The notes under the pieces are model-generated. The model was not told the DNA's origin and did no database searches. It was given only the letters and a program-made list of their open reading frames with translations. Source: Polaromonas sp. (lineage in GTDB: Bacteria; Pseudomonadota; Gammaproteobacteria; Burkholderiales; Burkholderiaceae_C). Taken from it: a DNA stretch of 64,000 nucleotides. Of this stretch, positions 28,505-36,636 are shown piece after piece. The stretch covers positions 558,001-622,000 of the forward strand of contig NZ_JABBPE010000015.1 of the NCBI RefSeq assembly GCF_012927455.1, given 5' to 3'. The position numbers were made by a program, and so were the translations under genes. The first letter of the stretch is position 1. Each line of letters opens with the position of its first letter.

Positions 28505-28538
28505 TTGCAACGATTTAATTATTCAATTATATTTGAAT
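28505..28538 (+). promoter_or_regulatory. arsR promoter overlapped by an ArsR-type dyad operator
   Basis: TTGCAA at 28505-28510 and TATATT at 28528-28533 are separated by exactly 17 bp. The dyad TTCAA, 6 bp, TTGAA at 28522-28537 covers the -10 box, as expected of a SmtB/ArsR repressor site. The reverse strand carries TATAAT in the same dyad, probably part of the divergent arsC-arsH promoter. The predicted +1 falls on or next to the arsR ATG. Confidence 0.7.
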
Positions 28539-28539
28539 T

Positions 28540-28890
28540 ATGGAAACAATATCCCTGACTGAAGCCATGATCTCACTCGATGAGCGTTCCGCCGTCAAGG
28601 CGCTGGCGGCGCTGGCGCAGGCGCAGCGCCTGCGCGCTTTCCGGGCGCTGGTGGTAGCCGGTCTTGACGGGCTGACGCCTGGCGTCATGGCCGAACAATT
28701 GGGCATCGCGCCCAGCGCGCTGTCTTTTCACCTCAAGGAGCTGGCGCACTCCGGCCTGGTCAGCAGCGAGCCACGCGGCCGCAACCTGATTTACCGCGCC
28801 GACATCGCGCAGATGAACGCGCTGCTGGCCTATCTGACCGAGCATTGCTGCGAAGGCCAGGTCTGCGGCCCGAAGCCGGCCGCTTGCTGA
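28540..28890 (+). CDS. arsR: ArsR-family arsenite-responsive repressor
   Basis: A 116-residue winged-helix repressor with the recognition helix in LGIAPSALSFHLKELAHSGL and the wing EPRGRNLIYRA. The C-terminal cysteines (HCCEGQVCGPKPAAC) are probable arsenite ligands, placed at the C-terminus rather than in the recognition helix as in R773 ArsR. It controls both divergent ars units. ATG 28540 has no ribosome binding site and lies at the predicted transcript start; ATG 28567 is an alternative. Confidence 0.93.
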   Translation: METISLTEAMISLDERSAVKALAALAQAQRLRAFRALVVAGLDGLTPGVMAEQLGIAPSALSFHLKELAHSGLVSSEPRGRNLIYRADIAQMNALLAYLTEHCCEGQVCGPKPAAC

Positions 28891-28916
28891 AAATTCATGA
28901 CGAATAACAACGATTT

Positions 28917-28967
28917 AGGCCTCTAGCCCAATAGACACGGGCGTAAGCCGCTATTTATTTTATAGCA
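28917..28967 (+). repeat. 50-bp interspersed repeat, copy E
   Basis: AGGCCTCTAGCCCAATAGAC followed by the GGGCGTAAG block and the tail GCTATTTATTTTATAGCA. One of the best matches to the family consensus. It lies between arsR and the second arsC. Confidence 0.88.
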
Positions 28968-29011
28968 CCATGGCCTCACGACTGTCCAACCAACCCCTTA
29001 AGGTAAATGCC

Positions 29012-29512
29012 ATGTCCGACCAAGCCATCAACGTGTTATTTCTATGCACCCACAACTCGGCCCGCAGCATCCTGGCCGAGGCCACGCTCAACCATATAGG
29101 CAAGGGGCGCTTCAAAGCGTATTCGGCAGGCAGCAGCCCGCGCGAGAATCAGCAGCCGCACCCGCTGGCCTTGCAGGTGCTGCAAAACGCAGGCATTTCG
29201 ACAGAGGGCCTGCACAGTAAAACCTGGGATGAGTTTGGCCATCCCGACGCCCCCCACATGGATCTGGTGATCACGGTCTGCGACAACGCGGCGGGCGAAG
29301 TCTGCCCCTGCTGGCCCGGCCAGCCTGCCACGGCCCATTGGGCTTATGCCGACCCGTCCAAAGGCGGCGGTGACGACGCGCAAAAGCTGGAGGCTTTCCG
29401 GCTGACCCTGCACGCCATGCGCCGCCGCCTGGACCTGCTGGTCAATCTGCCGCCCAGCGGCGTCGGCAAACTGATGCTGCAGACCAGCGCGCGCGATCTG
29501 ACCCAGTCCTGA
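29012..29512 (+). CDS. arsC: Low-molecular-weight phosphatase-type arsenate reductase
   Basis: A 166-residue protein of the LMW-PTP fold with the CX5R loop LFLCTHNSARS and downstream cysteines in VCDNAAGEVCPCWPG, then the AHWAYADPSK acid loop. It is a second arsenate reductase, mechanistically unrelated to the glutaredoxin type at 28021-28452. ATG 29012 is chosen because the conserved N-terminus begins there; the longer frame runs into repeat copy E. Confidence 0.92.
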   Translation: MSDQAINVLFLCTHNSARSILAEATLNHIGKGRFKAYSAGSSPRENQQPHPLALQVLQNAGISTEGLHSKTWDEFGHPDAPHMDLVITVCDNAAGEVCPCWPGQPATAHWAYADPSKGGGDDAQKLEAFRLTLHAMRRRLDLLVNLPPSGVGKLMLQTSARDLTQS

Positions 29513-29570
29513 GCCAGTCATGAAACGGTCAGTGTCCAAATCATTATTTCAACGTTAGATGGAGCTCAAA

Positions 29571-29933
29571 ATGAAAACCATACAAGTATTTGACCCGGCG
29601 CTGTGCTGCAGCACCGGTGTGTGCGGTGTCGAGATCGATCAGGCTTTGCTCAGCTTCTCGGCCGACGCGGATTGGGCCAAACAAAATGGCGCGCAGATCC
29701 AGCGCTTCAACCTGGCCCAGCAACCAATGGCGTTTGCTGAACATCCGGCTGTGAAGAGTTTCCTGGAACGCTCCGGCCACGAGGCGCTGCCACTGATTCT
29801 TCTGGATGGCGAAGTTGCCTTGGCCGGCCGCTACCCCAGCCGTGCCGAACTGGCCCGCTGGGCGGGCATTGCACAGCCTGGGGCCGAATCGAAACCTGCC
29901 AGCAACTGCTGCTCCGGCGGCAATTGCTGCTGA
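29571..29933 (+). CDS. arsD: ArsD arsenite metallochaperone
   Basis: A 120-residue ArsD with the essential Cys12-Cys13 and Cys18 (PALCCSTGVCG) and C-terminal vicinal pairs (NCCSGGNCC). It delivers arsenite to ArsA. GGAG precedes ATG 29571. It is followed by arsA after 17 bp. Confidence 0.95.
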   Translation: MKTIQVFDPALCCSTGVCGVEIDQALLSFSADADWAKQNGAQIQRFNLAQQPMAFAEHPAVKSFLERSGHEALPLILLDGEVALAGRYPSRAELARWAGIAQPGAESKPASNCCSGGNCC

Positions 29934-29950
29934 ACCAAGGGGCCGCCGTC

Positions 29951-31723
29951 ATGAAATTTCTCGAACAGCCCCCGCGTTTCCTTTTCTTCACCGGCAAGGG
30001 CGGCGTGGGCAAAACATCGATCGCCTGTGCCACAGCCATCGCGCTCGCCGAAGCCGGGCAGCGCGTGCTGCTGGTCAGCACCGATCCGGCGTCGAACGTC
30101 GGGCAGGTATTCGGTGTCAGCATCGGCAACCGGGTTACCGCCATTCCTGCCGTTGCGCGTTTGTCCGCGCTGGAAATCGACCCGCAGGCAGCGGCACAGG
30201 CCTACCGCGACCGCATTGTCGGCCCGGTGCGCGGCGTACTGCCGGAAGCCGTGGTCAAGAGCATCGAAGAACAACTTTCCGGCGCCTGCACCACCGAAAT
30301 TGCGGTCTTCGATGAGTTCACGTCGTTTCTGACCGATCCGGCCCTCAATGCCGACTACGACCACATCATTTTCGACACCGCGCCGACCGGCCACACCATC
30401 CGGCTGCTGCAGCTGCCCGGTGCCTGGAGCGACTTTCTGGAAGAAGGCAAAGGCGACGCGTCCTGCCTCGGCCCATTGGCCGGCCTTGAAAAACATCGCA
30501 GTCAGTACAAGGCCGCCGTCGATGCCCTGGCCGACGCCAGGCGCACGCGCCTGGTGCTGGTCGCTCGTGCGCAAGCGGCCACCTTGCGCGAAGCCGCCCG
30601 CACGCATGACGAACTCGCTGCCATCGGCCTGTCGCAGCAGTATCTCGTCATCAACGGCATTCTCCCCCGCAGCGAAGCGGCGACCGATGCGCTGGCTGCG
30701 GCGATCTGCGAGCGCGAACAAGCCGCTTTGTCGGCTATTCCCGATGTACTCAAGGCCTTGCCGTGCGATCAGGTGGCGCTCAAACCTTTCGATCTGGTGG
30801 GGCTTGATGCCCTGCAGCAATTGCTCGCCGATACAGGCCCCGAGTTGGCGGTCCACGAAGAACCGCCCATTGCCCTGGCAGCACCGAGTCTCTCGGCGCT
30901 GGTTGATGAGATCGCCTTAGGCGGCCATGGCCTGCTGATGTTGATGGGCAAAGGCGGCGTTGGCGAAACCACCTTGGCCGCAGCCGTCGCAGTGCAACTG
31001 GCCCATCGCGGCCTGCCGGTCCACCTCACCACGTCCGATCCGGCTGCTCATCTGGCCGAAACGCTGCCTGGCGCACTCGACCATCTGACGGTCAGCCGGA
31101 TTGACCCGCAGCTTGAGACCGAGCGCTACCGGCAGCACGTTATGGCGACCAAAGGGGCTAAGCTCGATGCGGCGGGCCGGGCTCTGCTGGAGGAAGATTT
31201 GCGTTCGCCCTGCACCGAGGAAATCGCCGTGTTCCAGGCGTTTTCGCGCATCATCCGCGAGGCCGGCAAAAAGTTCGTGGTGATGGACACGGCCCCCACC
31301 GGCCATACGCTGTTGCTGTTTGATGCCACCGGTTCCTACCATCGTGAAATAGAGCGCCAGATGGGTTCTACCTCCGTGCACTTCACCACGCCAATGATGC
31401 AGTTGCAAGATCCAAAACAGACCAAGGTGCTCTTGGTGACATTGGCGGAAACCACGCCGGTGCTGGAAGCGGCCAACCTGCAGGCCGACTTGCGCCGGGC
31501 CGGCATCGAGCCCTGGGCCTGGATCATCAATAACAGCGTGGCAGCCGCGCAGCCAAACGCCCCCTTGCTGCGTCAGCGTGCGCGCAACGAGCTGCGGGAA
31601 ATCGACGCCGTAGCCACCCGCCACGCCCAGCGCTATGCGCTTGTGCCGCTTCTGAGAGAAGAACCGGTCGGCGTTGAGCGTCTGCTGAAACTCGCCGGCT
31701 GCATCACGCAACCGACAACTTGA
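29951..31723 (+). CDS. arsA: ArsA arsenite-stimulated ATPase with altered second P-loop
   Basis: A 590-residue tandem ATPase. The A1 half has an intact deviant Walker A GKGGVGKT at 15-22. The A2 half reads GKGGVGET at 333-340, so the P-loop Lys is Glu339 (GAA at 30965). The arsenite ligands are kept: Cys113 (SGACTTEIAVF), a Cys in GDASCLGPL and one in RSPCTEEIAVF. The DTAPTGHT linkers occur in both halves. With ACR3 or ArsB it forms an arsenite pump. ATG 29951 is preferred over an upstream frame overlapping arsD. Confidence 0.95.
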   Translation: MKFLEQPPRFLFFTGKGGVGKTSIACATAIALAEAGQRVLLVSTDPASNVGQVFGVSIGNRVTAIPAVARLSALEIDPQAAAQAYRDRIVGPVRGVLPEAVVKSIEEQLSGACTTEIAVFDEFTSFLTDPALNADYDHIIFDTAPTGHTIRLLQLPGAWSDFLEEGKGDASCLGPLAGLEKHRSQYKAAVDALADARRTRLVLVARAQAATLREAARTHDELAAIGLSQQYLVINGILPRSEAATDALAAAICEREQAALSAIPDVLKALPCDQVALKPFDLVGLDALQQLLADTGPELAVHEEPPIALAAPSLSALVDEIALGGHGLLMLMGKGGVGETTLAAAVAVQLAHRGLPVHLTTSDPAAHLAETLPGALDHLTVSRIDPQLETERYRQHVMATKGAKLDAAGRALLEEDLRSPCTEEIAVFQAFSRIIREAGKKFVVMDTAPTGHTLLLFDATGSYHREIERQMGSTSVHFTTPMMQLQDPKQTKVLLVTLAETTPVLEAANLQADLRRAGIEPWAWIINNSVAAAQPNAPLLRQRARNELREIDAVATRHAQRYALVPLLREEPVGVERLLKLAGCITQPTT

Positions 31724-31760
31724 AAAGGCCAATGCTTTGTCTGCCCAATGTGCAATCATC

Positions 31761-32810
31761 ATGAAAAAAACGTCGGGCGCGCCGATGAGCGTATTTGAGC
31801 GCTACCTGACGGTGTGGGTGTTCCTGTGCATCGTCATCGGCATCGCCCTTGGCCAGTTGTTGCCAGGACTCTTTCAGGCAATCGGCCGCCTGGAAATCGC
31901 TAATGTCAACCTGCCGGTCGGGCTGCTGATCTGGGTCATGATCATCCCGATGCTGATGAAGGTTGATTTTTCCGCTTTGCATGAAGTGCGCCAGCATGCG
32001 CGCGGCATCGGCGTCACGTTGTTCGTGAACTGGCTGGTCAAGCCGTTCTCGATGGCCTTCCTCGGCTGGCTGTTTATCCGTACCCTGTTCGCGCCCCTGT
32101 TGCCGGCGGACCAGATCGACAGCTACATCGCAGGCCTGATCCTGCTGGCCGCCGCGCCCTGCACGGCGATGGTTTTTGTCTGGAGCCGGCTCACCAACGG
32201 TGATCCGCTATTCACGCTCTCGCAAGTGGCGTTGAACGACAGCATCATGGTCGTCGCCTTTGCCCCGCTGGTAGCGTTTCTGCTGGGCATCTCGGCCATC
32301 ATCGTGCCGTGGACAACACTCATCACGTCGGTGGTGCTCTACATCGTGATTCCGGTGATACTGGCACAGCTTTGGCGCAAGGCGCTGCTGGCCAAAGGCG
32401 AAGCGGCATTTGACGCAGCGATGGCGAAGATCGGCCCTTGGTCGATTACCGCCTTGCTGGCAACCCTCGTGCTGCTGTTTGCCTTTCAGGGCGAAGCGAT
32501 CTTGAAGCAGCCCTTGGTGATCGCGCTGCTGGCCGTGCCGATCCTGATTCAAGTGTTTTTTAATTCGGCCCTGGCCTACTGGCTGAACCGCGCCGTTGGT
32601 GAAAAACACAACATCGCCTGCCCGTCCGCCTTGATCGGCGCATCCAACTTCTTCGAGTTGGCAGTGGCCGCCGCCATCAGCCTGTTCGGTTTCCACTCCG
32701 GCGCAGCGCTGGCGACAGTGGTCGGCGTACTGATTGAGGTGCCGGCGATGCTGCTGGTTGTACGGGTGGTCAACGCTTCAAAGGGCTGGTACGAGAAATC
32801 ACCAGCATGA
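31761..32810 (+). CDS. acr3: ACR3-family arsenite efflux transporter
   Basis: A 349-residue carrier with ten membrane segments. The family signature around the essential cysteine, LLAAAPCTAMVFVWSRL, is present, as are GEKHNIACPSALIGASNFFELAVA and IEVPAMLLVV. It exports arsenite, possibly energised by ArsA. ATG 31761 is the first ATG; the open frame extends to a TTG at 31737. Confidence 0.95.
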   Translation: MKKTSGAPMSVFERYLTVWVFLCIVIGIALGQLLPGLFQAIGRLEIANVNLPVGLLIWVMIIPMLMKVDFSALHEVRQHARGIGVTLFVNWLVKPFSMAFLGWLFIRTLFAPLLPADQIDSYIAGLILLAAAPCTAMVFVWSRLTNGDPLFTLSQVALNDSIMVVAFAPLVAFLLGISAIIVPWTTLITSVVLYIVIPVILAQLWRKALLAKGEAAFDAAMAKIGPWSITALLATLVLLFAFQGEAILKQPLVIALLAVPILIQVFFNSALAYWLNRAVGEKHNIACPSALIGASNFFELAVAAAISLFGFHSGAALATVVGVLIEVPAMLLVVRVVNASKGWYEKSPA

Positions 32811-32946
32811 CAAAAACTCGGGCCATGCGCCAGTCCATGTCTTTCCGCCTGTTTTTACAGCTTGAGGTTGTATCTTGAATTGGCCTAAAGCCCGATTTGA
32901 CACCTGAATTCGACAACGCAGTTGCGTACCGGCTGCTAGCCAAGCC

Positions 32947-33468
32947 TCAATCCAGCCACTTCTGAAAAAACTGCGCCTGCCCCATCGCCGGATCAAGCTG
33001 GTAGGCGGCAAAGCCCACGCGCTGGTAAAGCTTGATCGCGCTGGCGTTGCCGTGCAGCACCTCCAGCGTCAGCTTGCAGGCGCCGCGCTCGCGGGCGATC
33101 TGGTCGACCAGTGCCAACATCTTCTCGGCCACGCGCTGGCCGCGATGGCTGGGGAGCACGGCCACATCATGCACATTGATCAGCGGTCGGCATGAAAAAG
33201 TCGAAAAGCCTTCAATGCAGTTGATCAGGCCCACCGGCTGCACGTCGTCAAACGCCAGCACGCTGAAGGCTTGCGGACGCGCGGCCAGTTCCTTGATCAG
33301 GTTTTTTTTGGTGAAGGCGCTGAGGGCGTCGGCGCCACCGGCCGGGTCGCGTGCGTAGGCATCGAGCAGCAAAATCAGCGCGCTGGCATGCACCGGGTTG
33401 TGGTAGTCGGCCCGGCAGACGCGCAGGTAGGAATGGGTGGATTTGGTCACGCGATGTTTCCCCGTCAA
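32947..33468 (-). CDS. GNAT-family N-acetyltransferase
   Basis: A 173-residue GNAT protein. Motif A reads VAVLPSHRGQRVAEKMLALVDQIA and motif B GNASAIKLYQRVGFAAY. Substrate unknown. It is a single gene between the ars cluster and the sugar cluster. Confidence 0.85.
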   Translation of the reverse strand: MTGKHRVTKSTHSYLRVCRADYHNPVHASALILLLDAYARDPAGGADALSAFTKKNLIKELAARPQAFSVLAFDDVQPVGLINCIEGFSTFSCRPLINVHDVAVLPSHRGQRVAEKMLALVDQIARERGACKLTLEVLHGNASAIKLYQRVGFAAYQLDPAMGQAQFFQKWLD

Positions 33469-33509
33469 GGATGATGGCGTGATTCTAAAGACTGCTCAAA
33501 ACCGATAGT

Positions 33510-34343
33510 TCAAAGCCGATAAAGGCGCTTGGCGTTCCCGCCCATGATGGCGGCCTGCTCTGGCGCGCTCAGGTGGGCCAGCAACTGCTGCGTTTCGCCA
33601 TACCATTGCGCGTAGCTGCTTGAGAATTCCAGCACCGGCCAGTCACTGCCCCACAGCAGCCGCTCGGGGCCGAAGCAGGCCAGCACATGATCGGCCCAGC
33701 GCCGCACGGCGCCAGCGGCGGGGTGGCGGCCAGCCTCGGTCAGCAAACCTGAGAGTTTGCATAGGGCAGAAGTTTCAGCGGCCAGCTGCGCGATGCCGTC
33801 GGCCCAGGGCTGCCACTGGCCCGCTGCAATGTCGGGCTTGGCCGCGTGGTCGATGACCAGGCGCAATTCGGGGTAACGGCGGGCCAGCGTCACGATGTGC
33901 GGCAGGTGCACGGCATTCACCAGTGCGTCGAACACCAGGCCGCAATCGGACATGGCCTGCAGTGCCGGTGCCAACGCGGGCTGCAGGATCCAGCGCGCAT
34001 CGCCCAGGTCCTGCAGCATGGGGCGCAGACCTTTAAGCCTGGCGTGCTGCGCCAGCGCTTCAATGCGCGCGGGCGCATAGACGGCCAGCCAATCGACCCA
34101 GCCGACGACGCCGAGGACGGCCGGATGCGCGTCGGCCTGCGCCAGTAGGAAGTGCGTTTCAGCCTCGCTCGGTGCGGCCTGCACCAGCACGCCGCCGCTC
34201 ACGCCCTGCGGCGCCGACTGGGCCTGCCAGTCGCCGACCGTCACGTCGCGGTAAATCGGTGCCAGCGCGGGTGTCAGCCAGCCGTAGTCGCCGCGCGCCA
34301 GCTCCCAGCAATGAAAGTGCGCGTCTATGGCATCTATGTTCAT
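33510..34343 (-). CDS. COG3618 amidohydrolase, probable L-fucono-lactonase-type sugar lactonase
   Basis: A 277-residue amidohydrolase-2 TIM barrel with the metal-binding IDAHFHCWE at the N-terminus, LVIDHAAKP and LLWGSDWPVLEF. COG3618 proteins beside an aldose dehydrogenase and FucU are L-fucono-1,5-lactonases in Burkholderia, hydrolysing the lactone made by the dehydrogenase. The start overlaps the end of the dehydrogenase gene by 4 bp (ATGA). Confidence 0.85.
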   Translation of the reverse strand: MNIDAIDAHFHCWELARGDYGWLTPALAPIYRDVTVGDWQAQSAPQGVSGGVLVQAAPSEAETHFLLAQADAHPAVLGVVGWVDWLAVYAPARIEALAQHARLKGLRPMLQDLGDARWILQPALAPALQAMSDCGLVFDALVNAVHLPHIVTLARRYPELRLVIDHAAKPDIAAGQWQPWADGIAQLAAETSALCKLSGLLTEAGRHPAAGAVRRWADHVLACFGPERLLWGSDWPVLEFSSSYAQWYGETQQLLAHLSAPEQAAIMGGNAKRLYRL

Positions 34344-35344
34344 GGCGTGGGCGATTCAGGAGGAATCAGCCCCTGCGCACGCAGCGCCGCCCAGAATTCG
34401 GGCGCTATCGGGTGCTGCAGCATGGCCTGCGCGTCGGCCCATTCGGCCGCACTGCGCGCGCCCAGCATCACAATCTCCACGGCCGGATGCGCCAGCGGAA
34501 ACTGCAGCGCCGCCGCCCGCATCGGTAGGCCATAAACCTGGCACAGCGCTTCGATCTGCGCGGTGCGTTCGACCCAATCACGCGCAGCCGGTGCATAGTT
34601 GAAGGTCGCCACACCGCCCCGCGTACCTGTGGCCAAAATGCCCGAATTAAACACCCCACCCAGCGCAACTCGCACGACACGCGCCCGGCATTGCGGCAGC
34701 AGTTCGGGCAGCGCGCTGTGGTCAAGCAGGCTGTAGCGCCCGGCCAGCATCAGCACGTCCAAGTCGGCCTGGCGCAGCACCTGCAACACCACTGCCACAT
34801 CGTTGGTGCCCAGCCCGATGGCTCTGACCAGGCCTTCGCGTTTGAGCTGCTGCAGCGCCGGCAAGGTTTCAGCCAGCACCTGGCGCAACACCTCGGGCGC
34901 GCGCGCGCCATGTGTCGCCACGTCGGGGTCGTGCACATAGGCTACATCCAGCCGCGACAGGCCAAGCCGTTGCAGGCTGTCTTCGACGCTGCGGCGCGTG
35001 CCGGCGGCGCTGAAATCCCAGGCTTGCCGGAATGGCAATATCTCGACATAGCCGTTCTGAGCGCGCGGCGCGCCGGCATCGGGCGTCAGCAAGCGCCCCA
35101 CCTTGCTCGACAGCATGAAGTCATTCCTCGAATGCTTGCGCAGGGCCTGGCCCATCCGATGCTCGGACAGGCCATGGCCGTAATGCGGCGCGGTGTCAAA
35201 GCTGCGGCAGCCGCTGGCCCAGGCCGCATCCAGCAGTGCGCTGGTATCTTCATCGCTGACGGCAGCGAACAGGTTGCCCAGCGGCGCACCACCCAAGCCA
35301 AGTCGCAGGCCGCTGTCGGCACAGGGAGGAAAGAAAGATGTCAT
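34340..35344 (-). CDS. Aldo/keto reductase, probable L-fucose/D-threo-aldose 1-dehydrogenase
   Basis: A 334-residue aldo/keto reductase. Active-site segments are LGGAPLGNLF, SFDTAPHYGHGLSE with the catalytic Tyr, and SSKVGRLL with the Lys. Length and sequence fit the D-threo-aldose/L-fucose dehydrogenase subgroup, which oxidises free aldoses to lactones. It is transcribed divergently from fucU. Confidence 0.83.
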   Translation of the reverse strand: MTSFFPPCADSGLRLGLGGAPLGNLFAAVSDEDTSALLDAAWASGCRSFDTAPHYGHGLSEHRMGQALRKHSRNDFMLSSKVGRLLTPDAGAPRAQNGYVEILPFRQAWDFSAAGTRRSVEDSLQRLGLSRLDVAYVHDPDVATHGARAPEVLRQVLAETLPALQQLKREGLVRAIGLGTNDVAVVLQVLRQADLDVLMLAGRYSLLDHSALPELLPQCRARVVRVALGGVFNSGILATGTRGGVATFNYAPAARDWVERTAQIEALCQVYGLPMRAAALQFPLAHPAVEIVMLGARSAAEWADAQAMLQHPIAPEFWAALRAQGLIPPESPTP

Positions 35345-35348
35345 TTCA

Positions 35349-35418
35349 GGGTAAATCCCGATAAAAGTTTACCTATCCTATAACTAACATGTCAGTCGTG
35401 AACACCGGGAAATCCCGG
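35349..35418. promoter_or_regulatory. Divergent promoter region with palindrome, possible GntR operator
   Basis: Between the aldo/keto reductase and fucU, CCGGGAAATCCCGG at 35405-35418 is a perfect dyad. A related GGGTAAATCCCG lies at 35349-35360. Paired sites in a divergent gap suit the FCD-type GntR regulator encoded at 35929; this is inference. Confidence 0.4.
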
Positions 35419-35485
35419 ACTACAAATTCCACGCACTTCACACCTTGGCACAACGTTGCGCTGACCAAGAAACAACGCCTTTTCC

Positions 35486-35932
35486 ATGCTGAAAAAGATT
35501 CCTTCGCTGCTGACACCCGATGCCCTGCATGCACTGGCCAGCATGGGCCATGGCGACGACGTGGCCATCGTCGATGCGAACTTTCCTGCAGCCGCCCTGG
35601 CCCGCCAAGGCGGCGCGCGGCTGGTGCAGCTGGCCGGCGCCAACGCCACGCAGGCCCTGATAGCCGTGCTGCAGATCCTGCCGCTGGACGATTTCGTGCC
35701 TGAAGCGGCCTGGACCATGCAGATGGTGGGCGATGCAGTCACGGTGCCCGGGCCGGTGGCAGAATTCGCCGCTGCGTTGCAAGCGGCTGGCGAAGCGCCG
35801 GCCGCGACGTTGGAGCGGTTTGACTTTTACCAGCGCGCGCAGTCGGCCTTTGTGATCCTGCGCACCGGCGACTCGCGCAAATACGGCAATATTGTGCTGC
35901 GCAAGGGCGTTATCGCAAGCGACTCGCCATGA
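35486..35932 (+). CDS. fucU: RbsD/FucU-family L-fucose mutarotase
   Basis: A 148-residue FucU with LASMGHGDDVAIVDANFPA and the C-terminal RTGDSRKYGNIVLRKGV. It interconverts sugar anomers to feed the dehydrogenase. The stop overlaps the GntR start by 4 bp. Confidence 0.92.
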   Translation: MLKKIPSLLTPDALHALASMGHGDDVAIVDANFPAAALARQGGARLVQLAGANATQALIAVLQILPLDDFVPEAAWTMQMVGDAVTVPGPVAEFAAALQAAGEAPAATLERFDFYQRAQSAFVILRTGDSRKYGNIVLRKGVIASDSP

Positions 35933-36636
35933 GCACCGCTTCCTCCGTCGCCACCGGCAGCCTGCGCGCGCAGGCCTATGCAAGCTTTCAGCAGCAGATC
36001 GTCGATGCCAACATCCGCCCTGGTCAATTCATCTCGCAGCGTGAGCTGATGCAGCTGCTGGGCATGCCGCTGGGCGCGGTGCGCGAACTGATTCCGCGCC
36101 TGGAAGCCGAGGGCCTGCTTAAAACCGTGCCGCAGCGCGGCCTGCAGGTCGCCCATGTAGATCTCAAGCTGATCAACAACGCCTTCCAGCTGCGCCGGCT
36201 GATGGAGGGGGAGGCCGCCAGCCGCTTTGTTACCACCGTGTCCGACCGCGAATTGGCCGTCATTGAGCAAAACCACCTGGACATCGTGCGGCGCGCGCGC
36301 AGCGGCCGCATTGACGACAACCTGCTCAAGGACGCCACCGCCGTGGACTGGGGCCTGCACGACCTGATGATCGACGCGCTGGGCAACGAACTGATTTCCG
36401 AGGTGTACCGCATCAACAGCCTGCGCGTGCGCCTGATCAAGCTCGAATGCTCGACCCTGTCGCCGCAGGTGCTGGTTCCAGCGATGGAAGAGCACCTCTG
36501 GTTCATCGAGGCCCTCAAACGGCGCGATGCGCAGGCCGTGCTGGAGCGGCTCGGCCACCACATTGAAAGCGCGCACCTTCGCGTGCTTGGACTGCCACGG
36601 CCCGCCATGCCGTGGTCTTTGGAGAACCTTGGATGA
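35929..36636 (+). CDS. GntR-family (FadR subfamily) transcriptional regulator
   Basis: A 235-residue regulator. The N-terminal winged helix includes SQRELMQLLGMPLGAVRELIPRLEAEGL. The C-terminal FCD ligand domain has three metal-binding histidine sites (for example LHDLMIDALGN, EEHLWFIEAL, HHIESAHLR). It probably controls this sugar cluster. It overlaps its neighbours by 4 bp on both sides. Confidence 0.9.
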   Translation: MSTASSVATGSLRAQAYASFQQQIVDANIRPGQFISQRELMQLLGMPLGAVRELIPRLEAEGLLKTVPQRGLQVAHVDLKLINNAFQLRRLMEGEAASRFVTTVSDRELAVIEQNHLDIVRRARSGRIDDNLLKDATAVDWGLHDLMIDALGNELISEVYRINSLRVRLIKLECSTLSPQVLVPAMEEHLWFIEALKRRDAQAVLERLGHHIESAHLRVLGLPRPAMPWSLENLG

